The notes below the pieces were generated by a model. It searched no databases. It saw only the letters and a program-made list of their open reading frames with translations, and had not been told where the DNA came from. DNA of 64,000 nucleotides. Source: Gemelliphila palaticanis (GTDB lineage: Bacteria > Bacillota > Bacilli > Staphylococcales > Gemellaceae). The DNA lies in NCBI GenBank assembly GCA_013415235.1, contig JACBYF010000007.1:1-64000 (forward strand). The letters run 5' to 3'. The position numbers were made by a program, and so were the translations under genes. Positions 36,963 through 46,492 of this stretch are shown here, piece by piece. Within the stretch, counting starts at the first letter, position 1; each line of letters starts with the position of its first letter.

Positions 36963-38774
36963 TTATTTATTTTCAAAATATAATCTTTCAAATTCATCTA
37001 TTTTTTTATCAAAATCTGCTATTGCTCTTTCTATAGAATCTGATTTAGACATATCAACACCAGCATTTTTTAATATGTTTATAGGATAGTTTGAATTTCC
37101 TTTTGCTAAAAATTCATTTATGTATATTTCTGCATTCTTACTATCTTCTAGTATTAAGCTAGATAATGCTTGAGCTGCAGAAAAACCTGTAGCATATTGA
37201 TAAACGTAGTAATTATAGTAGAAATGTGGTACTCTTGACCATTCATTTTTTATTTCTTCATCATAAGTAAAGGCATCCCCATGATATTTCTTAACTAGTT
37301 CTAAATACTTTTCATTAAGATATTCTGAAGTTAATACCCCTCCTTCTTGTACAGTTTTATGCATTAAATGCTCAAATTCAGCAAACATTACTTGTCTAAA
37401 TAGAGTACTAACATAACCTGTAAGTTCTTGGTTTAGAACCAATAGCATGGCTTCTTTGTTATTTTCTTTTTCAAATTTTTTGTATAAATAGTCTGAAAGT
37501 AATGCCTCGTTACAAGTAGAAGCAACCTCTGCTAAGAATATAGAATAGCTTCCGTAAGTTTGTGGTTGATACTGACGTGTATAGTAAGAATGCATTGAAT
37601 GACCTAATTCGTGTATTAAAGTAAATACATAGTTTAGAGTATTATCATAGTTTAATAGTATGTATGGTTTGGTATTATATCCTCCAGATGAATATGCTCC
37701 TGAGCGTTTACCTTTATTTGGTTCAATATCTATCCAACGTTCATCGAATGCTAATTTCATATCATCAACATACTTTTCACCCATAGGTTTAACAGCTTCT
37801 AAAACCATTTCTTTTGCTTGTTCAAAATCAAATTTAGGAGCTTCTCCTTCTATCATAGAAATACTTCTATCATAAAGTCTTAATTCTTCAAATCCAAATA
37901 CTTTTTTCTGTAATCTGTGATATTTGTGTAGAACATTTAAGTTTTTATTTACAGTATCCACTAAATTATCATATATTTCTTCAGGAATATGGTTGTTAGA
38001 TAAAGCCATATGTCTTGTTGATTTATAATTGTGAGTATCTGCATAATATTTTTTAGATTTTACATTACCCGAAATTGTAGATGCAAGTGTATTTATGTGA
38101 GATGAATAATATTTGTACATAGAATTAAAAGTATTTTTTCTTAATACTCTATCTTTACTTTCCATATATAATCCATACGTTCCATGATTTAAAGGTAATT
38201 TGTTCCCATCTTTATCTTCTACATCATCAAATTTTACATCTGTATTATTTAATGCCGAGAATGTTTCTGAACTTGCTGATAAAGCACTACCTGCCATAGC
38301 AATCAATCTTTCAGATTCTTTATCTAAAGTGTGTGGTCGTGCTGTATTAATTTTTTCTATATAAAATTTATATACTTTTAACTCTTCTAATTCTTCTAAA
38401 TATGAATTAAGAAGATCTTCATCCATTTCCATAAGTTCTGGTGTTAGAAACGACCATTCTGTAGAAATTCTTAAATATAAATCATAAGTTTTTGAATACA
38501 TTTCTTTATATTTTGCTTCTGTAGTATCTTGATCATTTAATAAATGAGCATAAACATATAATGTTTCTATTCTAAGCTCTTGGCGTTCTAATTCTTTTAA
38601 AACTTCTAATAAATCTTTAGCACTTTTATTTATTTTATTTTGATTTTCTGATATTTTTGATATATCTTCTTCTGCTTCTTTAAAAACTGTCCAAAAATCT
38701 TCATCAGTTTTGAATATAGAAGTTAAATCCCAAGTATTTTCTAATTTTACGTCTTTTCTTAATAATTCAGTCAT
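36963..38774 (-). CDS. pepF: Oligoendopeptidase F
   Basis: This cytoplasmic M3 zinc metallopeptidase cleaves short peptides. The 603-residue protein has the zinc-binding HELGHSMHSYY near residues 385-395 and the downstream Glu in FLAEVASTCNEALL. Length is typical of PepF. It is a single gene with its own terminator; the upstream 176 bases separate it from the acetyltransferase. Confidence 0.95.
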   Translation of the reverse strand: MTELLRKDVKLENTWDLTSIFKTDEDFWTVFKEAEEDISKISENQNKINKSAKDLLEVLKELERQELRIETLYVYAHLLNDQDTTEAKYKEMYSKTYDLYLRISTEWSFLTPELMEMDEDLLNSYLEELEELKVYKFYIEKINTARPHTLDKESERLIAMAGSALSASSETFSALNNTDVKFDDVEDKDGNKLPLNHGTYGLYMESKDRVLRKNTFNSMYKYYSSHINTLASTISGNVKSKKYYADTHNYKSTRHMALSNNHIPEEIYDNLVDTVNKNLNVLHKYHRLQKKVFGFEELRLYDRSISMIEGEAPKFDFEQAKEMVLEAVKPMGEKYVDDMKLAFDERWIDIEPNKGKRSGAYSSGGYNTKPYILLNYDNTLNYVFTLIHELGHSMHSYYTRQYQPQTYGSYSIFLAEVASTCNEALLSDYLYKKFEKENNKEAMLLVLNQELTGYVSTLFRQVMFAEFEHLMHKTVQEGGVLTSEYLNEKYLELVKKYHGDAFTYDEEIKNEWSRVPHFYYNYYVYQYATGFSAAQALSSLILEDSKNAEIYINEFLAKGNSNYPINILKNAGVDMSKSDSIERAIADFDKKIDEFERLYFENK

Positions 38775-38950
38775 TATATCCTCCTAATTTTAATATTTAT
38801 ATTTTCTCTTATAAAATTATAGTATTTGTTTACTACATAAGTAATGAATAATTAGAATTGTTATACGTTTATTATATGTAAAACTTAATTTCAATTTTCA
38901 TTACTATATTATTCTATCATAAATAAATATAGTTGAAAATGTTTTATAAA

Positions 38951-39508
38951 CTATCTTTTTAAAATCATATGATCATAATTTTCATGACCTATCCATATTT
39001 CGCCATTATCAACAAAACCAAAACTTGCATAAAGTTTTTTAGCACCAGAATTACTTTGTGCTACGTTTAAACTTTTAATATCATAGTCTTGATTAGAAAA
39101 ATCTTTAAGTAATAACGTACCAATACCCTTACCTCTAGCTTCTGAAAATACATACAGTGTATCTAGGTAAAATTCTTGTTCTAATGCTTCATCATAATCA
39201 AATATAATCGAATTTTTCGTTAAAGAGTATTTATTTATAATATAATTAAACCAATAATTTTTAGCTATTTCTACATCATCATAAAAATAACTAAAAGAAA
39301 AGCCTAGTATATTATCATTTTCTTCTACAACTTTGCAATATTTATGGCTAAATCTATCTTTTTCGGACAAGAAACATTCTTTTAGTATATCTAAAAATTT
39401 ATCATTTCCTACTTCTTTTATAATATCTAATTCTAGCGACACTAAAAATTCATATAGTCCTTCTAAAACCTTTAAATCTGTATTTTTTGCTTCTCTTATT
39501 ATTAACAT
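38951..39508 (-). CDS. GNAT family N-acetyltransferase, substrate unknown
   Basis: The 185-residue protein contains the acetyl-CoA-binding motif VFSEARGKGIGTLLL near residue 130, followed by LNVAQSNSGAKKLYASFGF and a short C-terminal tail. Substrate cannot be read from sequence. It starts 14 bases after the sulfurtransferase stop, so the two are likely co-transcribed. Confidence 0.85.
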   Translation of the reverse strand: MLIIREAKNTDLKVLEGLYEFLVSLELDIIKEVGNDKFLDILKECFLSEKDRFSHKYCKVVEENDNILGFSFSYFYDDVEIAKNYWFNYIINKYSLTKNSIIFDYDEALEQEFYLDTLYVFSEARGKGIGTLLLKDFSNQDYDIKSLNVAQSNSGAKKLYASFGFVDNGEIWIGHENYDHMILKR

Positions 39509-39522
39509 TAATAACTCTCCCT

Positions 39523-40365
39523 TTAAACTTCTACTTCTCCTACATTAGCATATCTTGCAAAAGATGGCTCATAATTTCTAACTTTATAACCTAATTCTTC
39601 CATTATAACGACAATATAAGATGCTCTAACACCTGTAGTGCAATATGTTATCTGTGTTTTATTTTTATCAATACCTAACTCTAATAAATAAGCTGAAATT
39701 TCATCTTTAGATTTTAAAAGACCGTTAGCATCTACTAAACTATTAAAAGGTAATGATAATGCTCCTTTAATATGACCTGCTTTATTTTCTCCGTATATAA
39801 CTCTACCATTATATTCAACCGCTAATCTAGTATCTATAATTTGAATATCTTTATTACCTACTAAATTTAGAAGTTCATCTGTAAATATAGCTTTTTTATT
39901 ATCCTTTGCTTCTACTCTATTTATGGAAGAAAAATCAATTCTATCTAATTCTTTATTATATTTTTTATTAAATCCTAATTCTTCTATATGTTTATATCCA
40001 CCATCTATTAATTTAACATTTTTTAATCCTGCATATTCAAATGTATAAATTATTCTACCCTCATCACCAAAACCTGCTTCTGGCATTGTAAATCCGTATG
40101 CTAGAACTTCTGTTTCATCATCTATATTTAACATACTAAATATTTCTTTATAGTTAGTTTTAGATAGCAACTTACCTAAATCTTCTCCACCAAACTCTCC
40201 TAATAAACTTATATCCGTCCAATCTAAAACTATTGCTCTATCATACATTAAACTGCCATCTTCCAGCATATTTCCTCGAGCATCAATAACTACAACATTA
40301 TTATTATCTCTAACACTTTTTAAATAATTAACGTCCACTACTTTGCTACTATCAAATTTTGTCAT
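39523..40365 (-). CDS. Rhodanese-type sulfurtransferase (SseA-like, two domains)
   Basis: The 280-residue protein has two rhodanese domains; the C-terminal active-site loop is ITYCTTGVRASY with the persulfide Cys near residue 241, the N-terminal one lacks a Cys (LAYGFTMPEAGFG). The CTTGVRA loop resembles thiosulfate rather than mercaptopyruvate transferases. Start chosen at the ATG at 40365 behind TTAGGTGGAATTCAA; an in-frame ATG 21 bases upstream lacks such a site. Confidence 0.85.
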   Translation of the reverse strand: MTKFDSSKVVDVNYLKSVRDNNNVVVIDARGNMLEDGSLMYDRAIVLDWTDISLLGEFGGEDLGKLLSKTNYKEIFSMLNIDDETEVLAYGFTMPEAGFGDEGRIIYTFEYAGLKNVKLIDGGYKHIEELGFNKKYNKELDRIDFSSINRVEAKDNKKAIFTDELLNLVGNKDIQIIDTRLAVEYNGRVIYGENKAGHIKGALSLPFNSLVDANGLLKSKDEISAYLLELGIDKNKTQITYCTTGVRASYIVVIMEELGYKVRNYEPSFARYANVGEVEV

Positions 40366-40462
40366 ATTTGAATTCCACCTAATCATAAATTTTTTTCATT
40401 TTAATTATACTATATTATAAACATAAAAGTAGATTAAAAAGAACAAATCAAAATGATTACTA

Positions 40463-40491
40463 TTTACAAATGACACGTGTAGTGATATAAT
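40463..40491 (+). promoter_or_regulatory. Promoter of the histidine-triad gene
   Basis: TTTACA (40463-40468), 17-base spacer, TATAAT (40486-40491) on the plus strand; predicted start near 40498. An AATCA-AAA-TGATT inverted repeat (40446-40458) lies just upstream of the -35. Confidence 0.75.
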
Positions 40492-40494
40492 TAT

Positions 40495-40515
40495 AAATCG
40501 TAATTATTATTATTT
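40495..40515 (+). promoter_or_regulatory. Zur-like operator in front of the histidine-triad gene
   Basis: A 21-base element has left half AAATCGTAAT, a central T and right half ATTATTATTT. The Bacillus Zur box is AAATCGTAAT, one base, ATTACGATTT, so 18 of 20 half-site positions agree. It covers the predicted transcription start and ends just before the AGGAGG of the gene, an ideal place for repression in zinc-replete cells. Confidence 0.6.
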
Positions 40516-40525
40516 AGGAGGAACT

Positions 40526-43500
40526 ATGGAAAAGAAAAAATTAACCATAATTTCCGCTAGTGCTATTTCTGTAGCACTATTAGGAATTGGAACATATCAA
40601 ATTGCAACAAAAGATAACAAAAATATTTCTAATATAAATGTAAATAAAAGTAACAAAAATGAAGAAAGAATAAATTATAGTGATAAAAAGAATAATGTTG
40701 TAGTTGCAGAGATTACAGAAGATGGATACGTTAGCGTTCATGGTGACCATACTCATTTAGAAAAAGGTATAATTCCATACAACGCAAAATTTTTAGATTC
40801 TACTTTATTAAAAGATAAAAATTACAAATTAAATAAAGAAGATATTTTATATGAAGTAGCTCAAGGCTATATAATAAAAGTAAATGGAAAATTCTTCTAC
40901 TATCCAAAAGAGAACGTAACACAAACAAATATTGTCACAAGAGAAGAAGCGGAAAAATTAACAAAAAATAATGAAATTCATGAACATGAACATAAATCAA
41001 CAAGCGATACTAACGAAAATAAATCAGGAGTAGCTGGTATTGATTACCCTACTAGTGATGGATTTTTATTTAGTAGTGAGGGACAAATAGTTGGCAAAAC
41101 AGCTAATGGACTTATTGTAAATCATAATGGACATTCTCATGTAATACTTTTTGAAGACCTTAAAAATACTAAATGGTCATATTTAATACCTAATTCTTCA
41201 GATAATATAGATAGAATAAATAGCATTATATCTTCTAACCAAAATAATCCTAGCATCAATAACAATAATACTAATGAAGGTCATGGTGATGGATATGTAT
41301 TTAATCCTAATGATGTTGTAGCAGAAGATGAGAACGGATATACTGTTAAACATGGAGATCACTATCATTACATACCTAAAAACAAAATAAGAAAAGATAT
41401 TATCGAAAATATTAATAAAAATAATATCATTAATGATAATATAACAGGTAATGGTTTATTACCTAACAATAATAATATTAACAAACCAACAGAAAATATA
41501 AATATATTAGACTTACCTAAAGAAAAAATTAAATTTGCAGGTGTAGATTTCCCTACTAGCGATAACTTTTTATTTGATGGTAACAACATAGTGTCTTATG
41601 CTAAAAATATGCTTTTAGTAAATCATAGCGGACATTACCATCCAGTATTTTACTATCAAATATTTGATTCTAAATGGAAATACCTTATTCCTAAAGAACA
41701 TTTAAAATTAGCAGAAATCGAGTATAAAAACTACTTACAAAATATAGAAAATAAAAAACAATATCTAGCCAAAAAAGAAAAAATCCAAAAAGAACATATT
41801 AAAGTAGTTGATACTAAAAAAGGAAAAGCATTGACCTTTATAAAAGATAATAAAGAAACTACATTATTACTAGATGATATTAAGGTAGACAACAATTTAG
41901 ATAATAACAACAATGATACTAACAACGAAGAAAATAATGAAGAAGAAAACTTTTTACTAGGAAACAGCGATAAATTATCTGAATTAGCTAAATCTCGAGT
42001 AAAACAAATAGTAGAAAAATATTCTAAAGATGGTGTAACCCCTGAAAAAATAAAAGTTTTCGAAAAAGATAATATGATTATTTATCCTCACGTTGGACAC
42101 TATCATTCAGAAGCTATAGATATAAATAAACCTATTACTGGTGATAGACCTGACGTTTATGAGGAGCCAGATACAGACCCAAGTATTGAAGAAACTACAA
42201 TAATAGGTCCTTTCGAAATTAAAAATAGAAAAGAACTATTCGATAGAAAAACATTATTAAAAAATCATCCTGAATTTAAAGATAAAGTAAAAGATATTCA
42301 TAACTTTAGAACTGTAGGATTCTTTATAAATAAACTAAAAGGTGAAAAAATAGATTCAACATTAAAATTAGGTGGAAAAAATGTTGATTATGTTGCATAC
42401 CTAGTTCGTAAAAATGTTAATTGGAATGAAACTAATATTAAATTCCCTGAACTAAATGTCGAAAAAGGATTTTATTTTAAAAACTGGAGTGGTGGTATCC
42501 CAAGCGATGGTTTTGTTACAGATAGAAACTTTTATGCGAATATAAGAGATGAAAAATATAAGAACTCACCTTCTATAATGGGACCTTATGGTTTAGGTTT
42601 AGAAAATAAAAAGTATACAGAACCTTATCATATATCGGATTATGCAACACTATCATTCCAAATTTTTGATAATCTTGGATACTTTGAGCAAGATGGTAAA
42701 AATTTAAGAAACATATCTTACTTTGTAAGAAATGATATGTCATGGAAAAAACTTACAGAATTAGGCTTGGAAAAACCTAAAGTAATAGCATACAACAATT
42801 ATGAATTTGTAGAATGGGTTAATTCTTATGAAGATAATATAAACTCTAATGCCTACACTACTATTATGATTCCAAGATTTGGAACAACTGATAAACTTAT
42901 AGGTACTTATAGACTTAATTCTAAAGAAGAATTAAATAATCCTTACGAACATGGCGTTCCAGGTCCTAAAGGAAGTGCTACTTCTAAACCTTATGATACT
43001 AATAAATACATTCTTACATCATTTGTTATAGACGAAAATAAAGGAACATTATTTACATATTTAGTTCGTAAAGATTCTACATATAAAGAACTTAATATAA
43101 ATCCACAACCATTTACTAAAACAGGTTATAGATTTGTAGGTTGGAAAAATTTTGACGAAAATTCTAAAGTAGAAAGCCAAATATTTGAACCTATATTTGA
43201 AAAAAATACAAACAATGAAAATGATATATTTGACGACTTAATAGGTCCAGTAAATCCAAATAAACCTATAGACGATATTATTCTTCCAGGTGACGATACT
43301 GATGAATTAGATGATTTAATAGGTAATACAAATCAATCAGAAGAAACAAGAAAAAAAATATATTTAGCAAAACAACTTGATATATCTGAATTAGATATTG
43401 AAACAATTGATACACCTGAAGGAAAAGCATTCTTATATCCTCATGATGATCATAAACATACTATATTAATTAAAGATATTGATCTTTCAAAAAATATAAG

Positions 43501-45208
43501 TAATCCAGAAGAAGATAAAGAATTAACAGAAAAGATAAAATACATATCTAAAACTTATGGTGTTCCTATTGAGGCGATAGAAGTTAATGATAACTTCTTT
43601 AAATTTAATGAACCTAGTCATGAATACGATCCTTCACATATTCATCCGTACTTAATACCGAGAAATAAACTTATTATTCCTGAAGTAACTGGTGATGATG
43701 AAATTGATTTTGAAAATGAATTATTAGCACTATCTAAACGTACAGATATTCCTGTAGATAAAATAAAAATTGTAGGCAATAAACTAGCAATTAACCATGG
43801 CGATCATGATCACTATATCAATATTAAATCTGTAGAAGGAAAAGATTTATACTTAAAAAATAAATTACCAGAAATACAAGGTGGATTTGTAGCAGGTGAT
43901 TTAGATAAAAATAAAGTATTAAAAAAAGTTGATAATCTTGTAAAAGATACAAATAAATTAATTACAGATAATAAAGAAAATCGTAGAATTATTCGAGAAT
44001 TAGAGCAGTTTAAAAACAAAATAAATACAACTATTAATAATTCAACTGAAGGTTACGAAAATATGCTAGATACGTTTGCTAACAAGTATATTTATAAAAC
44101 TATATCTCCAGAAATCAACGATACAGATGAAACTACTGTAAAATATAATGAAACATTAAAATTAATTACAGAAACATCAGAAAATATATTTAATTTATTT
44201 AGCGTAAACAAAAATATAATTACTAATTCTCTAAACAACAATAGTACAAACATTAATAAAATAGAATATACAAATCATCTAGTTAAAGAAATAAATAAAG
44301 TTTATGGTAATACTAATAACATTATGATGTATGCTGATTACTTCTTAAAAAATATAGATAGTAATAAAGTTAACAATGATACTAAAGATGAAATATCTAA
44401 ATCGTTACTAGACATAAATTCAAAATTCTTTAAACCTAAAGAAGTATATTCAATACTACCGGAACTAGTTAATAACAAAGTTAAACTAGCATTAGAACTT
44501 AATAATAATATCGATAACAACGATACAAATTTAAGTGTTGATAATAACTATACAAAACTAAAAGAAAATAAAGATATATTAAACAATCTAAAAGATCTTA
44601 TTGAATTCAGTTCATCAAGAGCAGAAAAACTAACATTACCAGAAAAAATAGAAAATGTTAAAAATATAGATGAATATAAAATAACTTATAACGATTCAGA
44701 AGAAAAAATAAAATACATTACTAAATTATTCAAAATACAAGAAAGTGATATTAATACTGTTAATTCTGAAAAAGGTAATTATTTCAATTTCAACTATAAA
44801 GATAATAAAATAAGTATACTAGGAAGCAACATTAATATTAGTAAACCTATATTCACACTTGAAGAAAACAAAGAAAAATTTGTAGAAACATTAAAAGAAT
44901 TAGGTTTAGATGATAATATTATTAATAACATTATTGGAGATGATAACAGTAGCGACAAACCTGAAAATAATAATGTTGAAAACGAAAAATATAGTAAACT
45001 AGCTACTGAATTACTTTCAAAAATAGATACTAAACTAACTACAGTTAATAATGAAGAAAAATTAAACATAAATGAAAATCTATATTTCATAAGATTAGCT
45101 TTAGAAGATGATGAATCTAACAAAGAAGAGCTTTACAATTTCTTAATTAATATAGATAAATATATAGATAGTTTAAATAATACTAATTCTACTGTAAATA
45201 ATAATTAA
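40526..45208 (+). CDS. Large histidine-triad (Pht-like) surface protein
   Basis: The 1560-residue protein resembles pneumococcal Pht proteins: its N-terminal ITEDGYVSVHGDHTH...IIKVNGKFFYY region follows PhtD order. HxxHxH triads start at residues 72, 200, 276, 367, 522, 973 and 1091, with a variant (HEYDPSHIH) at 1032. Residues about 558-890 hold three diverged copies of an InlB/Flg_new-like repeat (YLVRK...FxxW). Residues about 1110-1560 are Asn/Lys-rich and probably helical. The N terminus has a hydrophobic stretch (ISASAISVALLGIGTYQIA) but no lipobox Cys, and there is no LPxTG, so it is either secreted or held by an uncleaved signal. Likely role is zinc binding and delivery, supported by the Zur-like operator; a complement or adhesion role as in pneumococcus is possible. 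Confidence 0.88.
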   Translation: MEKKKLTIISASAISVALLGIGTYQIATKDNKNISNINVNKSNKNEERINYSDKKNNVVVAEITEDGYVSVHGDHTHLEKGIIPYNAKFLDSTLLKDKNYKLNKEDILYEVAQGYIIKVNGKFFYYPKENVTQTNIVTREEAEKLTKNNEIHEHEHKSTSDTNENKSGVAGIDYPTSDGFLFSSEGQIVGKTANGLIVNHNGHSHVILFEDLKNTKWSYLIPNSSDNIDRINSIISSNQNNPSINNNNTNEGHGDGYVFNPNDVVAEDENGYTVKHGDHYHYIPKNKIRKDIIENINKNNIINDNITGNGLLPNNNNINKPTENINILDLPKEKIKFAGVDFPTSDNFLFDGNNIVSYAKNMLLVNHSGHYHPVFYYQIFDSKWKYLIPKEHLKLAEIEYKNYLQNIENKKQYLAKKEKIQKEHIKVVDTKKGKALTFIKDNKETTLLLDDIKVDNNLDNNNNDTNNEENNEEENFLLGNSDKLSELAKSRVKQIVEKYSKDGVTPEKIKVFEKDNMIIYPHVGHYHSEAIDINKPITGDRPDVYEEPDTDPSIEETTIIGPFEIKNRKELFDRKTLLKNHPEFKDKVKDIHNFRTVGFFINKLKGEKIDSTLKLGGKNVDYVAYLVRKNVNWNETNIKFPELNVEKGFYFKNWSGGIPSDGFVTDRNFYANIRDEKYKNSPSIMGPYGLGLENKKYTEPYHISDYATLSFQIFDNLGYFEQDGKNLRNISYFVRNDMSWKKLTELGLEKPKVIAYNNYEFVEWVNSYEDNINSNAYTTIMIPRFGTTDKLIGTYRLNSKEELNNPYEHGVPGPKGSATSKPYDTNKYILTSFVIDENKGTLFTYLVRKDSTYKELNINPQPFTKTGYRFVGWKNFDENSKVESQIFEPIFEKNTNNENDIFDDLIGPVNPNKPIDDIILPGDDTDELDDLIGNTNQSEETRKKIYLAKQLDISELDIETIDTPEGKAFLYPHDDHKHTILIKDIDLSKNISNPEEDKELTEKIKYISKTYGVPIEAIEVNDNFFKFNEPSHEYDPSHIHPYLIPRNKLIIPEVTGDDEIDFENELLALSKRTDIPVDKIKIVGNKLAINHGDHDHYINIKSVEGKDLYLKNKLPEIQGGFVAGDLDKNKVLKKVDNLVKDTNKLITDNKENRRIIRELEQFKNKINTTINNSTEGYENMLDTFANKYIYKTISPEINDTDETTVKYNETLKLITETSENIFNLFSVNKNIITNSLNNNSTNINKIEYTNHLVKEINKVYGNTNNIMMYADYFLKNIDSNKVNNDTKDEISKSLLDINSKFFKPKEVYSILPELVNNKVKLALELNNNIDNNDTNLSVDNNYTKLKENKDILNNLKDLIEFSSSRAEKLTLPEKIENVKNIDEYKITYNDSEEKIKYITKLFKIQESDINTVNSEKGNYFNFNYKDNKISILGSNINISKPIFTLEENKEKFVETLKELGLDDNIINNIIGDDNSSDKPENNNVENEKYSKLATELLSKIDTKLTTVNNEEKLNINENLYFIRLALEDDESNKEELYNFLINIDKYIDSLNNTNSTVNNN

Positions 45209-45210
45209 AA

Positions 45211-45253
45211 AAATACCAACTATACAGATAAAATTACTGTATAGTTGGTATTT
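45211..45253 (+). terminator. Bidirectional terminator between the histidine-triad gene and the mhq operon
   Basis: AAATACCAACTATACAG and CTGTATAGTTGGTATTT form a 17-bp perfect stem (45211-45227 with 45237-45253), preceded by an A-run. Confidence 0.85.
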
Positions 45254-45261
45254 CAATTATA

Positions 45262-45858
45262 TTAAAATTGATTTTCTAACCATTCTTTAGCAGCTGATAA
45301 AGATTGAGGAGTTATTTCATGACTATTTACATAAAATCTTGTAACGCTAGCTCCCTTATCTAAAAACATTTGTTCAATATGATCACTTTCTTTTACAGGT
45401 GTAATAGGATCATTATTCCCAGTAGAAATAAATATATTAGTACTTTCTAAATTATTATTTTCTGAGTTTAATGGATAAAGTGGAGCAAAAAGTATACCTT
45501 TTTTAAAATAATCACTATGTTCTAGTAATAAATTAATAGCAATATTAGAACCATTAGAAAAACCTACAAAAACTACATTTTCTAAAGAGAAATTATATTC
45601 TCGTGAACATTTTTCTATAAATTCTCTTAACAATTTTCCTCTATAAAACAAATCTTCCACATCATAGATGCCTTCTGCTTTTCTCTTGAAAAATCGAAGT
45701 GCTCCATTTTCATTTACTTCTCCTCTAATACTTAAAATACTAGAATCTTCATTTAAAATAGGTGCTAATTGCATTAAGCTATTCTCATTACCTCCTGTTC
45801 CATGAAGTAAAACTAGAACAGGAGCATCAGATTTTCCTTGTTTATAAATATGTTGCAT
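45262..45858 (-). CDS. Alpha/beta-hydrolase, MhqD-like carboxylesterase
   Basis: The 198-residue esterase has the oxyanion-hole LLHGTGGNENSL, nucleophile GFSNGSNIAI (Ser near residue 102) and STGNNDPITPV with the acid residue. It is the last gene of an operon with an MhqR-like regulator and a ring-cleaving dioxygenase, as in the Bacillus and Staphylococcus quinone-resistance regulon. Exact substrate unknown. Confidence 0.85.
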   Translation of the reverse strand: MQHIYKQGKSDAPVLVLLHGTGGNENSLMQLAPILNEDSSILSIRGEVNENGALRFFKRKAEGIYDVEDLFYRGKLLREFIEKCSREYNFSLENVVFVGFSNGSNIAINLLLEHSDYFKKGILFAPLYPLNSENNNLESTNIFISTGNNDPITPVKESDHIEQMFLDKGASVTRFYVNSHEITPQSLSAAKEWLENQF

Positions 45859-45870
45859 AAATTTCTCCTT

Positions 45871-46479
45871 TTATGGTCTTTCTAAATTAATTTCTTCACC
45901 CATTTTAGCATAGTGATTTCCTGCTAATCTTGCTATAGGTTTAAACTTATCTACTTGGATATAAGTATTTTCATAAATACTTTCTGAAACATATAGAGCC
46001 TTAACTTTTAATAAGAAGAAATCAGATGTAGTAATACCTTCATTATTTTTTATTTCTATATGCTGATGTAAAGTCGTTTCATATCTAACTTTAGCTTGAG
46101 ATATTCCAGGAGTTATAACAAACTCTGAATCTACTAAGCTAAAATTAGTATGGTCTACTTCACTTTCATTAATAGGTAGGATTATTGCTGTTTGATTAGC
46201 ATCTTCTAATATCTCCTCATCTACCATATGTAATACAGCGTCTTTGTTTTTCAATATATTTCTAGCTGTATCTTTCATTACTCCATCTTTTCTTTGAACA
46301 CTTATAGATAGTATAGCAGGATTACTACTTACTACATTAAAGAAGCTAAAAGGTGCTAAATTAACTTTATCATTTTCATGTAAAGTAGCAACTAGTGCTA
46401 TAGGTCTTGGTAATACAGTTCCTGAAAGTAATTTATAACTTTCTTTAAGTGTTAATTCTTCTAATAAAAATTGTTTCAT
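45871..46479 (-). CDS. Flavin reductase-like FMN-binding protein
   Basis: The 202-residue split-barrel protein has GTVLPRPIALVATL and NLAPFSFFNVVSSNPAILS, the FMN-binding pattern of the flavin-reductase-like family. It sits between the dioxygenase and esterase genes with short gaps, so it probably helps reduce quinones or aromatic compounds. Function is inferred from family and context. Confidence 0.82.
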   Translation of the reverse strand: MKQFLLEELTLKESYKLLSGTVLPRPIALVATLHENDKVNLAPFSFFNVVSSNPAILSISVQRKDGVMKDTARNILKNKDAVLHMVDEEILEDANQTAIILPINESEVDHTNFSLVDSEFVITPGISQAKVRYETTLHQHIEIKNNEGITTSDFFLLKVKALYVSESIYENTYIQVDKFKPIARLAGNHYAKMGEEINLERP

Positions 46480-46492
46480 CTATATATTCTCC

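Noticed and set aside
41368-45123. Several leucine/serine-rich minus-strand frames opposite the histidine-triad gene
   Set aside because: They are mirror images of Asn/Lys-rich codons on the plus strand and have no start signals.
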